Counted from the first letter of the stretch, positions 1-11,293 are shown. The stretch: 64,000 nt of DNA from Serripes groenlandicus (GCA_031761405.1 JASEVX010000011.1:26523527-26587526), one strand, 5' to 3'. Notes: generated from the sequence alone by a model not told the origin. Numbers and translations: made by a program.

Positions 1-206
1 ATTTTAAAGGGTTAATAATTATATTCATTGTATGTTATAGGCTGATTGCTAACTTATATGACTGTATATATACTGTATGACACAACAACTCTGTAGAGCA
101 ATATATTGTTGTTTTCCAAGTGTTTTGAATTGGCAAACATGTATTATGGCAGAATTAAGATTTTTTAAAATACAGCATACTGTGTGATTTATATGTTGAT
201 TTATAA

Positions 207-1359
207 TATGGATGGGAACGAGTACCGAAATTAGTACTCGGGTACTCGCGAACTCTTCCGATCGAGTACTCGGGTACTCGCAAGAAATTACATTGTGTAA
301 ATTCGTTCATCAAACGTCTTGTCTCTCAGAATAGTATTTTCCTCGTGCACTAAATTTGAATTGATTTTATAAGAACAAACATGCGTTTGTTTTCGCCTCT
401 ACGTTTAATATTTGATATTTGAAAAAAAGATAGTTGTTTTATTTTTTAAAACAAAATAATTCAACAAATACATCCAGAATTTTGCATTGGCGTAAACATC
501 CAAACGTTTGGGTGCAGACTGTATATCTCTTTAAAGTTGCGGGGAAAAAAGCAAGTCAAATGGTGGACGGAAAACAATACCAAGAATGATAGACAATACA
601 TTTAATGAAAGAATATCTTTATCATCTATGCAAATAAGGAACATAAATCAACAATCAGAATGGTTTTTTTCTTTCGGTTTTCGAATTAACCGGTGTCCGT
701 AATATTTGCACTACATGCATTTAACTGACTTGTCGTCTGCTGTGAGCTTGAAATGTTTCCAGATGGCAGATTTAGCAGGAGGCATGGTTGTAATTTAGTT
801 GTTTTCCTTTCGTTCGAATAGATAAGAATGATAACAGATGGTTCTAATGATTTGACGAACAATTACTCAAACACCTGCACCAGTTCTTATCGAATCATAT
901 TGATGTATATTTCTTACAATTAAAACGTGTCGACAATTGAAAGCACTATTACGACGAAGGTGTGAAAAACCAACGGCCCTCCGTGTTTGACATATGGTTG
1001 CTAATTCACTGGAGATTATATTGATATCGCTGACTACGTGTGTCACGTTGTTTGTAAAGGACTCGCGATTGCAATCAAATCGCCAATTAAAATGGATTAA
1101 GTACCATCTTCAGACTAAAAGGTGTTGGCTGTTTGTTTAATTTATCTTCACCGCTTATTTACCGACTTCTTTAGTAACTCAATAAGAAAATCAGATTCAA
1201 TACATTTTAAGTTTTGATTTATTTTAACATACTTTTATCAGATGAAAGATAGAAAAAATGGAGAAAAAAATAATCGAGTACTCGAATACCTATTTTGATA
1301 ACCGGTACTCGGACGTCCGACCGAGTACTCGGGTACTCGCGTACTCTGTCCCATCCCTA
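207..1359. mobile_element. Non-autonomous hAT-like DNA transposon, 1,153 bp
   Basis: The ends are inverted repeats: TATGGATGGGAACGAGTAC at 207 and, read inwards from 1359, TAGGGATGGGACAGAGTAC. Both flanks carry ATTTATAA (199-206 and 1360-1367), an exact 8-bp target duplication, the hAT hallmark. Subterminal copies of CGAGTACTCGGGTACTCGC lie at both ends. The interior has no transposase reading frame. Superfamily assignment is inferred from target-site length and terminus. Confidence 0.85.
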
Positions 1360-1367
1360 ATTTATAA

Positions 1368-1988
1368 TGATAGTGAATAGACCAAAAAACACATATACAT
1401 GTATCAATATACTGTCTGAATGTGACTATTCTTAGCATGGTGTTCTTATTCAAACTATATTTACATGTACACAATTTGAGAGCATCCATGTGAAAAGGTA
1501 TTTGTTGGCATTTCTGACCAGTGTATGTTCGAATCAGCCTGTCTGTCAGTTTAATCAGAATCTACACAAGTTGACAGGAGCATCTTACAATCTTGTGTAA
1601 GTAATATGTGAACCGTGTAGATCTTGATCAGACTGCAGATGTACTGACTGATTTGGTTGTACACTATTCATATATTATTAACAAACATGTACCTATTTCA
1701 ATTGAAGACTTTTAATATGATAGTAATGGCTTTCCCTCCGTGGCGATAGGGTTGTGGGGTTAGCATTATGACTGAATCGCTGGTGTCAGGATAAATGGAC
1801 CTGTAGTGGTGGTAACGCCTAGGAAACGCTGTGATATGTATGAAAAAATTGTTGAAAACGGCGTCTACACCAAAAAACATTGTTTGAGGAAATGTAAAAA
1901 TATCGAAGCTTTAAAACTTATAGTACATTGTATGTTGTGATTGCTGAGCGAACCTGACTGCAAATGTTGTACACACATTGTTGTCCTT
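1368..1988. other. Unannotated AT-rich stretch
   Basis: No gene, RNA or repeat structure recognised between the hAT-like element and the SINE-like sequence. Confidence 0.5.
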
Positions 1989-2215
1989 GGCTTTGTTAAG
2001 TTTGGTTTAGTTTATTATTTGTACATCAGTTGCGAAACAGGCTGTCAGCTTATATTAATCCCGCTCAATGTCTGCTTTCTGGATACTTAACAAGAACTCA
2101 CGCCGATTGAGCGTGAAAAATCTCAAAGGCAGAACCCACTTATTACGGGATTTAAACCTAAGACCTTTGGTACAAGAGGGCAATGCTCGACTACTACACC
2201 ACTGTCTTCCACAAT
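1989..2215 (-). mobile_element. Probable tRNA-derived SINE
   Basis: On the minus strand TGGTGTAGTAG (A-box-like, ~2190-2204) and GGTTTAAATCC (B-box-like, 2148-2158) sit at tRNA-like spacing, followed by unrelated sequence. The boundaries are uncertain and no target duplication was found. Confidence 0.4.
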
Positions 2216-2475
2216 TGCTTTGATAGTCATATAATAATGAGATTTTTTTTTAAGATGTATAATTGACAAATAGTGCACATGATAACCATGAAAACTGTAG
2301 ATATGCGAGATATGAATTAAGATCATATCTATTCAGCCGTTCTAGAGTTATCTTTCTTTGAATTTTGAATATTTTCTTGTTGGTACAGTACTATTGGGTA
2401 CTATTTCACCTTTAGTGACGGTTATTGTTATAATTATTCTATCACAGCATAGTATGCTATTTGAACAATTTGATA

Positions 2476-2660
2476 TTAACCCTTTCCCACTTACAACAAA
2501 TCTGCATCAGATGACCAAGAAAACATCTTGGCAAACATTTGAAAAATCTCTGTAAATGAAAATATAATCATTATGAGAAATTTCTCCTTTAGCCTCAATG
2601 TTTTCAAAAGTTGTTTGTTGCAGAGAATTCAGAAAGCTTTTGTATGAGGGAAAGTGTTAA
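2476..2660 (-). mobile_element. TTAA-MITE, older copy, 185 bp
   Basis: Bounded by TTAACCCTTTCCCAC and GAGGGAAAGTGTTAA. One arm of the central hairpin is lost. Family described at 39940-40169. In these entries plus means the short arm is on the left. Confidence 0.8.
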
Positions 2661-2829
2661 TTCACCTAAAGTCATCTATATTGACGGTAATTGTTATTAT
2701 TGTTCTATCACAGCAGAGTATGCCGTTTGAACAATTTGGTATTAAGTGTGTAACTTACGTAATTATGTGCAATATTATTAATTCTACATAAGTTGATCAT
2801 TACTAGTTCTGAACTGTTGCTTGACATCC

Positions 2830-3041
2830 TTAAAACCCCTTCCCACTTGCAGGCATTTTGACACAAACAGCTTTTGAAGACATAGTGGCAACAGGAGAAA
2901 TTCCTGAAAACAAACACTTTCTCATTTTCCCACACAATGTTTTCAACTCTATGCAATAATCTAATTGTTAATTTATAAAGGTTTACCATGTTTATGCCTA
3001 GATATTTTCAAAGACGTCTTTTGTATGTGGGAAAGGGTTAT
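2830..3041 (+). mobile_element. TTAA-MITE, degraded copy
   Basis: The left end, ACCCCTTCCCAC, and the right end, GTGGGAAAGGGTTA, surround a decayed central hairpin. Confidence 0.65.
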
Positions 3042-3180
3042 TTCTACAACATAAAAATCATCTTTATCTTGCTTCATGAATGGCAAAGTATCAATTCGTT
3101 AAAATGATATACTTGTGCAGCAGGCAAGACAAACTTGTTGCCAAATAATTGTTTCTCTACAGTAAATGAAAAAGAAGTTA

Positions 3181-3280
3181 ATTTATTTATGATAAGCAAA
3201 TTTCACCTTTTGCAGCAATGTTTTTAAAAGTAATCTATTGCAGAGGCGTCAGAAAGCGTCTGTATGTGGGAAAGGGTTAA
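3181..3280 (-). mobile_element. TTAA-MITE right-end fragment
   Basis: The right arm, with GCAGAGGCGTCAGAAAGCG, ends GTGGGAAAGGGTTAA. The left half is not recognisable. Confidence 0.6.
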
Positions 3281-3358
3281 CCATATACATTATAGATAGT
3301 AGGAGTGGGTTCCCTGCTTGGCAAAAGGGTTTCAGGGATAACCTTATAACTAATAATG

Positions 3359-3588
3359 TTAACCCTTTCCCTCATATAGATGCTTTCTGACGCATCTGCA
3401 GCAGACAGCTTTTTGAAAACATTGCGACAAAAGAAAAAATTGCTTGAAACAAGCAATTTCTCCTTTTGTCACCATCTTTTCAACTCTATTCAATTATCTT
3501 TCTTTCATTTAAAGAGATTTTCTGATCTTTTGCCTAGACCTTTTCAAAGTCATCTGCTGCAGATTTTTTGTATGTGGGAAAGGGTTAA
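3359..3588 (+). mobile_element. TTAA-MITE, full length, 230 bp
   Basis: TTAA at both ends, terminal repeat CCCTTTCCCTCATA / TATGTGGGAAAGGG, and a central hairpin with loop GCTTGAAACAAGC. Confidence 0.85.
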
Positions 3589-3639
3589 GATAACTTTACT
3601 ACAAGGGCTGGTTATTAATCCAGGAAACATTGCGATAGC

Positions 3640-3900
3640 TGAAATACTGTTGATTGATTGATTGATTGATTGGGGTTTAATGCTCTTTTCAACAATTTGT
3701 TCTGTCTTTTCATGGCATCCAGTTCACCTAGACTACCCATGTGTTTCCTGGCTTTCTCACAACACTCTTTTCAAGCAACCGTCTGCTTTTCCACATAGAC
3801 TTCTAGCCCAGTGGTTGATACGAACGATGCTTGTCGCTTTGACTTTTTTTACAAACTGCGGAAACTCTCAACCTGACATTCATTTAAAAATGGCTTTTAA
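3640..3900 (-). mobile_element. SINE fragment of the same family as 59024-59278
   Basis: After a (GATT)n run at 3650-3673, it shares the body block with CATGTGTTTCCTGGCTTTC and CCACATAGACTT with the copies at 57235 and 59024. The tRNA-like head is missing or decayed. Confidence 0.6.
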
Positions 3901-4159
3901 TAAAACTTACTATTTATCTTTTTATTCTCTTCCTTAAGCACAGGGAACAAATAGTTACATGTGTATTATCATTTTGGCTTAGCCTTTAGATTATAGAATT
4001 ACGTTCTGTACTCGCATTTCATTTGTTAGCCTCTTATTCTGCACACAAACTGGCATTATACTCTTTTCCACACAATTTGTTCTAGTCAGCATCAAGTTAT
4101 ACATCCTGTGTTCATAATAATACATGCTTCTTCTCAGATATTAACAAAGAAAATGTCTC

Positions 4160-4390
4160 TTAACCCTTCCCCTCATACAGACGTCTTCTGCTGCCTCTGT
4201 AGCAGATGATTTTTGAAAACATTTTGGCAAAAGGAGATATTGCTCAAAAAGAGCAATTTCTCCTTTTGCCAAAACGTTTTCAATTTTATTCAATTATTGT
4301 TTTCTTTCATTTATTGAAGGTTTCTATATGTTTGACTTACAGTTTTCAAAGTCGTCTACTACAGATTTGTTGTAAGTGGAAAAGGGTTAT
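4160..4390 (+). mobile_element. TTAA-MITE, full length
   Basis: Starts TTAACCCTTCCCCTC. Ends GGAAAAGGGTTAT, sharing its last four bases with the next copy. The central hairpin is nearly perfect (GCTC..GAGC loop). Confidence 0.8.
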
Positions 4391-4614
4391 CCCTTTCCAA
4401 CGTACATCGAATTTGCAGCATACAATTTTGAAAACCTGTAGGTAAAAATGTAGAAATTCTCTATAAATAAAGGTGTAATAACTGAAAAAGTTGAAAACAT
4501 TGTGACAAAAGGAGAGATTGCTCATCTTGAGCAATTTCTCCTTTTGTCACAATGTTTTCAGAAGACGTCTGCTGCAGAGGCGTCAGAAAGTGTCTGTAAG
4601 TGAAAAAGGATTAA
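4387..4614 (-). mobile_element. TTAA-MITE, full length, abutting previous copy
   Basis: Starts TTATCCCTTTCC and ends AAAAAGGATTAA. The central hairpin with GAGATTGCTC/GAGCAATTTC is intact. Confidence 0.8.
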
Positions 4615-4755
4615 AATTCCATATCTGGCAAAGGGTTTAAAGATACATATTTTTGAGTTTTGTATTCAATATGTAATTTCTTTTTGTTTGTGAAAATAAT
4701 AGACAAATGGTGCTACCTCGTATCTTGTAAATGTTATTGCTTATTTACACATATT

Positions 4756-4959
4756 TCACCCTTTCCCACATTAAAACGTTTCTATCTCCTTTGCAACATT
4801 CTGCTTTTGAAAAACATTCTGGCGAAAGGAGAAATTTCTTGCAATGAGTAATTTATCCTTTTGCCACAATCATTAAACTTAAGTAATTCAATGATATGAT
4901 TCCCAAAATTTACCAAGGATTGTCTGCTGCAGACACGTCTACATGTAAGAATGAGTTAA
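4756..4959 (+). mobile_element. TTAA-MITE, degraded
   Basis: Left end CACCCTTTCCCACAT. Right arm CTGCTGCAGACACGTCTACAT then AATGAGTTAA. Confidence 0.6.
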
Positions 4960-5095
4960 AAGAAGCCATTCCTCTGTTTCCTAACCATTTCATGTTCTTC
5001 AGTTTAAGTTCTGATTCCGGTGAGCTCTTTTAGTTTGCGAAAGAAATAGCCAAATGGTTCTTCCTCGTAAATGTTATTGCTTATTTGCACATATT

Positions 5096-5297
5096 TATTC
5101 TTTCTCACATACAATCATTATCTGACGCCTCTGCAGCAGTCTGCTTTAGAAAACATTGTGACAAAAGTAGAAATGGCTTATAATGACCAATTTATCCTTT
5201 GGTCATTAAATGATGTTTTATTGTTTTATTTCAAGAGAGTTTCCCTTATTTCAAGGATTGTCTGCTGCAGACTTGTCTACATGTAGGAAAGGGTTAA
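5096..5297 (+). mobile_element. TTAA-MITE, degraded left end
   Basis: GACGCCTCTGCAGCAG is followed by the hairpin arms and a right end GTAGGAAAGGGTTAA. Confidence 0.65.
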
Positions 5298-5378
5298 AAC
5301 AAGCAATTCCTCTGTTTACCCACCTTTTCGTAACAAAATTTACCTTCCAATAGCTGAACTATTACAGATGTCAACTTT

Positions 5379-5607
5379 TTAACCCTACCCTCATGTACAC
5401 GCTTTCTGACGCCTCTGCAGCAGACAGCTTTTTGAAAACATAGTGACGAAAGAAGAAATTGCTCAAGACGAGCAATTTCTCCTTTTGACACAATGTTTTC
5501 CACTTTTAGTCATAGGTTATCCATTCAATTATAGAGATTTTCTATTGTTTGACAAAATATGTTCAAAGTCGTCTGCTGCAGAATTGTCGTATGAGGGAAA
5601 GGGTTAA
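5379..5607 (+). mobile_element. TTAA-MITE, young subfamily, 229 bp
   Basis: Close to the copies at 39940 and 50783: GACGCCTCTGCAGCAGACAG arm, loop GCTCAAGACGAGC, a CATAGGTTATCCATTCAA block and end GAGGGAAAGGGTTAA. Confidence 0.88.
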
Positions 5608-5773
5608 ACCTTTCCTATATAGACAAATCTTCAGCTTCTCTGCAAACATATGGAAAATAAGTTGAAATCATTGTGGCAAAAGGGGAAACAGCTCATTATA
5701 AACAATTTCTCCTTTTGCCACAATGCTTTTGAAAGTAGTCTTTGGAAAGCATCTGTATGTGGGGAAGGGTTAA
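5604..5773 (-). mobile_element. TTAA-MITE, internally deleted, sharing TTAA with previous copy
   Basis: Starts TTAAACCTTTCC and ends TGGGGAAGGGTTAA. The central hairpin is partly preserved. Confidence 0.7.
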
Positions 5774-6037
5774 AGTCAAATGTTTCATAGTTAAATACTC
5801 AACAATTGTATATATTTGTTTTTAATGTTTTCTTGTTTTTATCATTTTTTTTAACTTTATTTACCGGTACTTTACATTTTACACATTTTGCTTTAATAAT
5901 GGATTGTAGTAAATACTGTTATGACATGCCAAATGTTAATTGAAGATATTTTGCAAATTATTTTATAAATGGTATATGAATATTAAATTAGAATTTAGAA
6001 CCTTATGTGTTTGAGTTTCCTTTTTCTTTAAATATCA

Positions 6038-6238
6038 TTAACCCTTTCCCTCATACGACAATTCTGCAGCAGACGACTTTGAACGTATTTTTATCAAAAC
6101 ATAGAAAATCTCCATAATTGAATGGATAACCTATGACCAAAAGTGGAAAACATTATGGCACTTCTTTTGTCACTATGTTTTCAAAAAGCTGTCTGCTGCA
6201 GAGGCGTCAGAAAGCGTCTATATGAGGGAAAGAGTTAA
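6038..6238 (-). mobile_element. TTAA-MITE, young subfamily with hairpin deletion, 201 bp
   Basis: TTAACCCTTTCCCTCATACG to GAGGGAAAGAGTTAA. The central hairpin stem and loop are deleted cleanly while the flanking arms are intact. Confidence 0.85.
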
Positions 6239-6366
6239 AGTACTACTTACGAAACCAGCATTGTCAAATATGTTTTCTCTTTTCCTGATAAGGCATCTTT
6301 TGAAACCATTGTAGGAAAAAAAGCAATCTTTTCCTTTTCACACAATATTTTCAACTATGTAACAAA

Positions 6367-7292
6367 ATTATAATTATACCCCCAGATACTTAGTATATGG
6401 GAGCTATATAGGAGTCACGCTTGTCGGTTGGTCTTTAGACATTTCTTGTGAACACTATTTCTCAGCAACCCTTGGTCAGAATTCAATATAACTTCACAAG
6501 AATGATTGATACCAAGCCTAGTTGTGCATATTGTCGGTGTGTTGCACTGGAATTATTTTTAAATGAGTTAAGGCCCCTTGAATTTCTCATACATATGTAT
6601 ATTGTAGACATTTCTTGTGAACACTATTTCTCAGCAACCCTTGGTCAGAATTCAATGTAACTTCACAAGAATGATTGATACCAAGCCTAGTTGTGCATAT
6701 TGTCGGTGTGTTGCACTGGAATTAATTTTAAATGAGTTAAGGCCCCTTGAATTGCTCATACATATGTATATTGTAGACATTTCTTGTGAACACTATTTCT
6801 CAGCAACCCTTGGTCAGAATTCAATATAACTTCACAAGAATGATTGATACCAAGCCTAGTTGTGCATATTGTCGGTGTGTTGCACTGGAATTATTTTTAA
6901 ATGAATTAAGGCCCCTTGAATTTCTCATACATATGTATATTGTAGACATTTCTTGTGAACACTATTTCTCAGCAACCCTTGGTCAGAATTCAATATAACT
7001 TCACAAGAATGATTGATACCAAGCCTAGTTGTGCATATTGTCGGCGTGTTGCACTGGAAATATTTTAATGAGTTATGGCCCCTTGAATTTCTCATACATA
7101 TGTATATTGTCAACATTTCTTGTGAACACTATTGCTCAGCAACCCTTGGTCAGAATTCAATATAACTTCACAAGAATGATTGATACCAAGCCTAGTTGTG
7201 CATATTGTCGGTGTGTTGCTGCTGTTGCACTGGAATTATTTTTAAATAAGTTGTGGCCCCTTGAATTTCTCATACATATGTATATTGTCAGG
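6367..7292. repeat. Tandem array, five copies of a 169-bp unit, with leader
   Basis: Units start with ACATTTCTTGTGAACAC at 6439, 6608, 6777, 6946 and 7113 and are nearly identical. The last two have small indels. The 169-bp period is not a multiple of three, so the open frames across it shift and are not coding. A leader at 6367-6438 beginning ATACCCCCAGATA and containing TTGTCGGTTGGTC resembles the head of the dispersed element at 57523-57753 read inverted, so the array may belong to one such element. Confidence 0.85.
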
Positions 7293-7399
7293 CACCAGCT
7301 GGTATTCATCACCTTCAGTGATATTTCTAGTTTCAATTAAGTAAATGTTGGATGTTTTCAATGAAAAAGACTTTAAAAATTATCATGTCAGTTTGTTAA

Positions 7400-7556
7400 C
7401 TTTATCCCACATGCACATTTGAGCAACTTCCTTTTGCCACAATTGTTTCAACAGTATTCAGTTAAAACCTTAATATTTCTATGTTTTCAATATTATTGCC
7501 AAGACGTTTTTAAAGTATATTTCTGCAGATTTGTTGCATGTGGGAAAGGGGGTTAA
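7400..7556 (+). mobile_element. TTAA-MITE, truncated
   Basis: The right half with ATTGTTTCAAC, TTCTGCAGATTTGTTG and end GTGGGAAAGGGGGTTAA is recognisable. The left arm is cut down to TATCCCACATGC. Confidence 0.6.
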
Positions 7557-7879
7557 ATGGTCTGAAACATAACAAGATGACCTGGAAATGGTCGACTTTT
7601 TTCGAATGTGTTTACGGTTTCAAGATCCTGATACTGACAAAAAACTAATAAGCATCAATTGTCCTTCACAAACCTTATGGGAAAAGAAGGTACAGAGTTG
7701 GCAGCATTGAGGGAAATGGACAAATCCTGCATTTTGAGAAATGTTTTATTTATGTTCAATATTTTCAAGTCATCTTTTGAAAAAGGCGCCAAAATTTATT
7801 TCAGATAAGTCGAAGCAAAACATTTTATCGGTGTGAAAATTATTGCTTTCTCCTTTGCCTGCAGGTCTGTCGCTATCTA

Positions 7880-9465
7880 ATTGATAATATAACCTGGCTA
7901 TTGGTAAGCGACACTTGTTCCTGCGGTATACTTGTTCGTTATTTATAAGCGACACTTGTTCCAGAAAAATACTTGTTGGTTATTGGTAAGCAACAGTTGT
8001 TTCTGGGGTATACTTGTTGGTTATTGGTAAGTGTCACTTGTTCCTGGGGTATATTTGTTGGTTATTGGTAAGTGACACTTATTCCTGGGGTATACTTGTT
8101 GGTTATTGGTAAGTGTCACTTGTTCCTGGGGTATATTTGTTGGTTATTGGTAAGTGACACTTATTCCTGTAGTATATTTGTTGGTTATTGGTAAGTCACA
8201 TTTGTTCCAGCAAAGTACTTGTTGGTTATTGGTAAGTCACATTTGTTCCAGCAAAGTACTTGTTGGTTATTGGTAAGTCACATTTGTTCCAGCAAAGTAC
8301 TTGTTGGTTATTGATAAGCAACATTTGTTCCAGCAAAGTACTTGTTGGTTATTGATAAGCAACATTTGTTCCAGCAAAGTACTTGTTGGTTATTGATAAG
8401 CAACATTTGTTCCAGCAAAGTACTTGTTGGTTATTGGTAAGCGTTATTGTTCCTGTGGAATATTTGTTGGCTATTGGTAAGCAACATTAGTTCCTGTTGT
8501 ATATTTGTTGGTTATTGGTAAGCGACACTTGTTACTAGGTATACTTGTTCTTTATTTGTAAGTGACATTTGTTCCTGTGGAATAGCTGTTGGTTATTGGT
8601 AAGTGGCACTTGTTCCTGTGGTTTACTTGTTGGTAATTGGTAAGCAGTACTCGTTCCTGTTGTGTATTTGTTGGTTATTGGTAAGTGACACTCGTAACTA
8701 TGGTATACTTGTTCTTTATTTGTAAGTGACATTTGTTCCTGTGGAATAGTTGTTGGTTATTGGTAAGTGGCACTTGTTCCTGTGGTTTACTTGTTGGTAA
8801 TTGGTAAGCAGTACTCGTTCCTGTTGTACATTTGTTGGTTATTGGTAAGTGACACTCGTAACTATGGTATACTTGTTCTTTATTTGTAAGTGACACTTGT
8901 TCCTGTGGTTTACTTGTTGGTAATTGGTTAAGTGACAATTGTTCCTGTTGTATATTTGTTGGTTATTGGTAAGTGACACTCGTAACTATGGTATACTTGT
9001 TCTTTATTTGTAAGTGACACTTGTTCCTGTGGTTTACTTGTTGGTTATTGGTAAGTGACAATTGTTCCTGTTGTATATTTGTCGGTTATTGGTAAGACAC
9101 TTTCCTGCAGTATACTTGTTTTTTATTGGTAAGCAGCACTCGTTCCTGTTGTATATTTGTTGGTTATTGGTAAGTGACACTCGTAACTATGGTATACTTG
9201 TTCTTTATTTGTAAGTGACACTTGTTCCTGTGGTTTACTTGTTGGTTATTGGTAAGTGACAATTGTTCCTGTTGTATATTTGTCGGTTATTGGTAAGACA
9301 CTTTCCTGCAGTATACTTGTTTTTTATTGGTAAGCAACACTTGTACTGGTTTACTTGTTGGTAATTGGTAAGCAACACTCGTTCCTGTTGTATATGTGTT
9401 GGTAATTGGTAAGTGACACTTGTTCCTGTGGTATACTTGTTGGTTAGCGACACTTGTTGCCGCTG
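7880..9465. repeat. 41-bp minisatellite, about 38 units
   Basis: Core TTGTTGGTTATTGGTAAG with GTGACACTTGTTCCTG repeats every ~41 bp. From about 8525 a higher-order pattern appears: a diverged unit with TAACTATGGTATACTTG returns near 8693, 8857, 8982 and 9183, spacings of about 3-5 units. The unit is not a multiple of three and translations change frame, so it is not coding. A MITE right half (9475-9592) follows directly. Confidence 0.9.
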
Positions 9466-9474
9466 TATACATTT

Positions 9475-9592
9475 TGGCCACAATGTTTTCAACCCAATCC
9501 TTTAATTTATAGATATTGTTCCTATTTGTGCTTAAATGTTTTAGATGTAGTCTGCAACAGATCTGTTGTTTTTGGGAAATTGAAGGTTAAAT
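9475..9592 (+). mobile_element. TTAA-MITE right half beside the minisatellite
   Basis: GGCCACAATGTTTTCAACCC, GTCTGCAACAGATCTGTTG and a final GGTTAA mark a decayed right half. The left half is replaced by the 41-bp array. Confidence 0.55.
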
Positions 9593-9662
9593 ATTGAGTA
9601 GTATTAGTCTGACGCATATACGTCTCAGCTATGCAATCCTGAGTGCCAAGGAAGGATGCCAT

Positions 9663-9893
9663 TTAACCCTTTCCCTCATACGACAATTCTGCAGCAGACG
9701 ACTTTGAATGTATTTTTTTCAAAAAATAGAAAATCTCCATAATTGAATGGATAACCTATGACAAAAAGCGGAAAACATTGTGGCAAAAGGAGAAATTGCA
9801 CGTTTTGTGCAATTTCTTCTTTTGTCACTATGTTTTCAAAAAGCTGTCTGCTGCAGAGGCCTCAGAAAGCGTCTATATGAGGGAAAGGGTTAA
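9663..9893 (-). mobile_element. TTAA-MITE, young subfamily, 231 bp
   Basis: Perfect TTAACCCTTTCCCTCATA ends. Central loop GCACGTTTTGTGC, the GTGC/GCAC variant of the hairpin. Confidence 0.9.
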
Positions 9894-10033
9894 TACCATA
9901 CATACAGAAGCATCTGCAGTAGTTGAGAAAACAGTGTGGCAAAAGAACTAGGCTGCTCTTTCATTTACATAGTAGGCATTCATGTTTTTTTTCCCTGAAT
10001 GTTTTCGAAGTCGTCTGCAGATATGAAAAAAGA

Positions 10034-10282
10034 TTAACCCTTTCCCACATACCACAATTCTGCAGCAGACACGACTTTGAAAGCATCTAGGCAAAATCAT
10101 TAAATTTCTCTTTCCCACCTGTAAATGCATTTTTACGCAATAGCAGCAGACGACTTTTGGCCATAATGTTTTCAACTTAATTAAGTTATTTTTTATTGAG
10201 ATAAATTGAGATCTTTCATGTTTTTGTTAATATGTTTTCAAAGTCGTCTTCTGCAGAATTGTTGTATGTGGGAAAGGATTAA
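10034..10282. mobile_element. Chimeric TTAA-MITE
   Basis: The left third is a minus-orientation copy (TTAACCCTTTCCCACATACC, AGCATCTAGGCAAAA). It then switches to a plus-orientation copy that starts again with TTTCCCACCTGTAAATGCA and ends GTGGGAAAGGATTAA. Confidence 0.65.
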
Positions 10283-10438
10283 GTAAAAGTTAAATTAATG
10301 AATCGAGTTGAAAACATCGTAACAAAAGGAAAAATTGCTCATAACTTGCAATATCTCCAATTGATACAATGTTTTCAAGAATCTTCTGCTGCAGGTGTCA
10401 TATGCCGTCTCACAGTCTGTATCAGGGAAAGGGTTTAA
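10280..10438 (-). mobile_element. TTAA-MITE, left-truncated, sharing TTAA with previous copy
   Basis: GAGTTGAAAACATCGTAAC begins the recognisable part. It ends CAGGGAAAGGGTTTAA. Confidence 0.65.
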
Positions 10439-11293
10439 GTCTTTGTTAGGACCTACATCAGGACCCAATTACTAGTGAGAAATATGAGAGGCAAGTTATT
10501 GGGATAATAAATACAAACGCACTGACAGCTGTATTGTTAACATTTTAATTAGATTTAGTGAGACAAGACTAGGAAGTAAAAACCTCCTACATGAAACAGT
10601 TTCCATGGCAACTGACCCAATTATTAACATTTCTATATTTTCTCATCTTATTTTCAAACATACAATCTGAAAATTTTAAATCAAATTTGCAATGCTTTTT
10701 TTATTTCATTTAAACAAAGCAATGCTTCTGAAAGTGTTGTATATCTTAGGATTGAAATTTGAATGTCATACTTTGAATAAGACTGTTGCCATGGTAACCA
10801 CTTTTCTATAGAAATTATCCCACCAATGGGAAGATCACATTAAGCTGTATGTATTTACAAGACAATGAAATGTGTTTTGTTTATATATACACTATATACA
10901 ATTATACTCCTCTCTTATGTACAAAATATACACTGACTTATAATACAATAGTATCACATATACATGATGATGTTCATAATCAACAACAAACAAACAGAAA
11001 ATATTAGAAATATGAATTCTAAATATAAGAGAAAAAAGTCTGTTTAAACCCTTTCCTAAGTAGAATGTGACTTAAGAAACATTGTAGAAAAAGAAGAAAA
11101 TCCTTACAGTGATAAATTTCATCTTTTTCTGTTTCCTACCTACAAGGTTATTTACTGTCAAGAATGAATATTTGCAATTGGCTAGATTATCTAGTCTTTA
11201 TTTCCAAAAGTCTATATAAGCATCTCAGGTTAAACACAACAGGATAAAAAGAAACCTTCCCCCCACACGGGACGCATCTGCACCAGTTGACTT
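10439..11293. other. Unannotated AT-rich stretch downstream of SPEN
   Basis: No gene recognised. Only a decayed TTAA-MITE left arm (11046-11140, TTAAACCCTTTCC) is visible. Open frames are short and AT-driven. Confidence 0.5.

Noticed and set aside
3380..5503. Several 60-90-codon frames with recurring residues such as KKKLLETSNFSFCHH
   Set aside because: They are translations of TTAA-MITE arms, which is why similar peptides recur along the window.
6448..7340. Overlapping 70-residue open frames, nearly identical
   Set aside because: They come from the 169-bp tandem unit and shift frame from copy to copy.
7880..9465. Regular repeats that might suggest a CRISPR array
   Set aside because: There are no constant repeats separated by unique spacers. 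The whole 41-bp unit repeats, and the DNA is eukaryotic.
8535..9492. Minus-strand open frames with repeated TNKEQVYH-like text
   Set aside because: The 41-bp unit changes frame each copy, and the frames follow the minisatellite. Not a protein.
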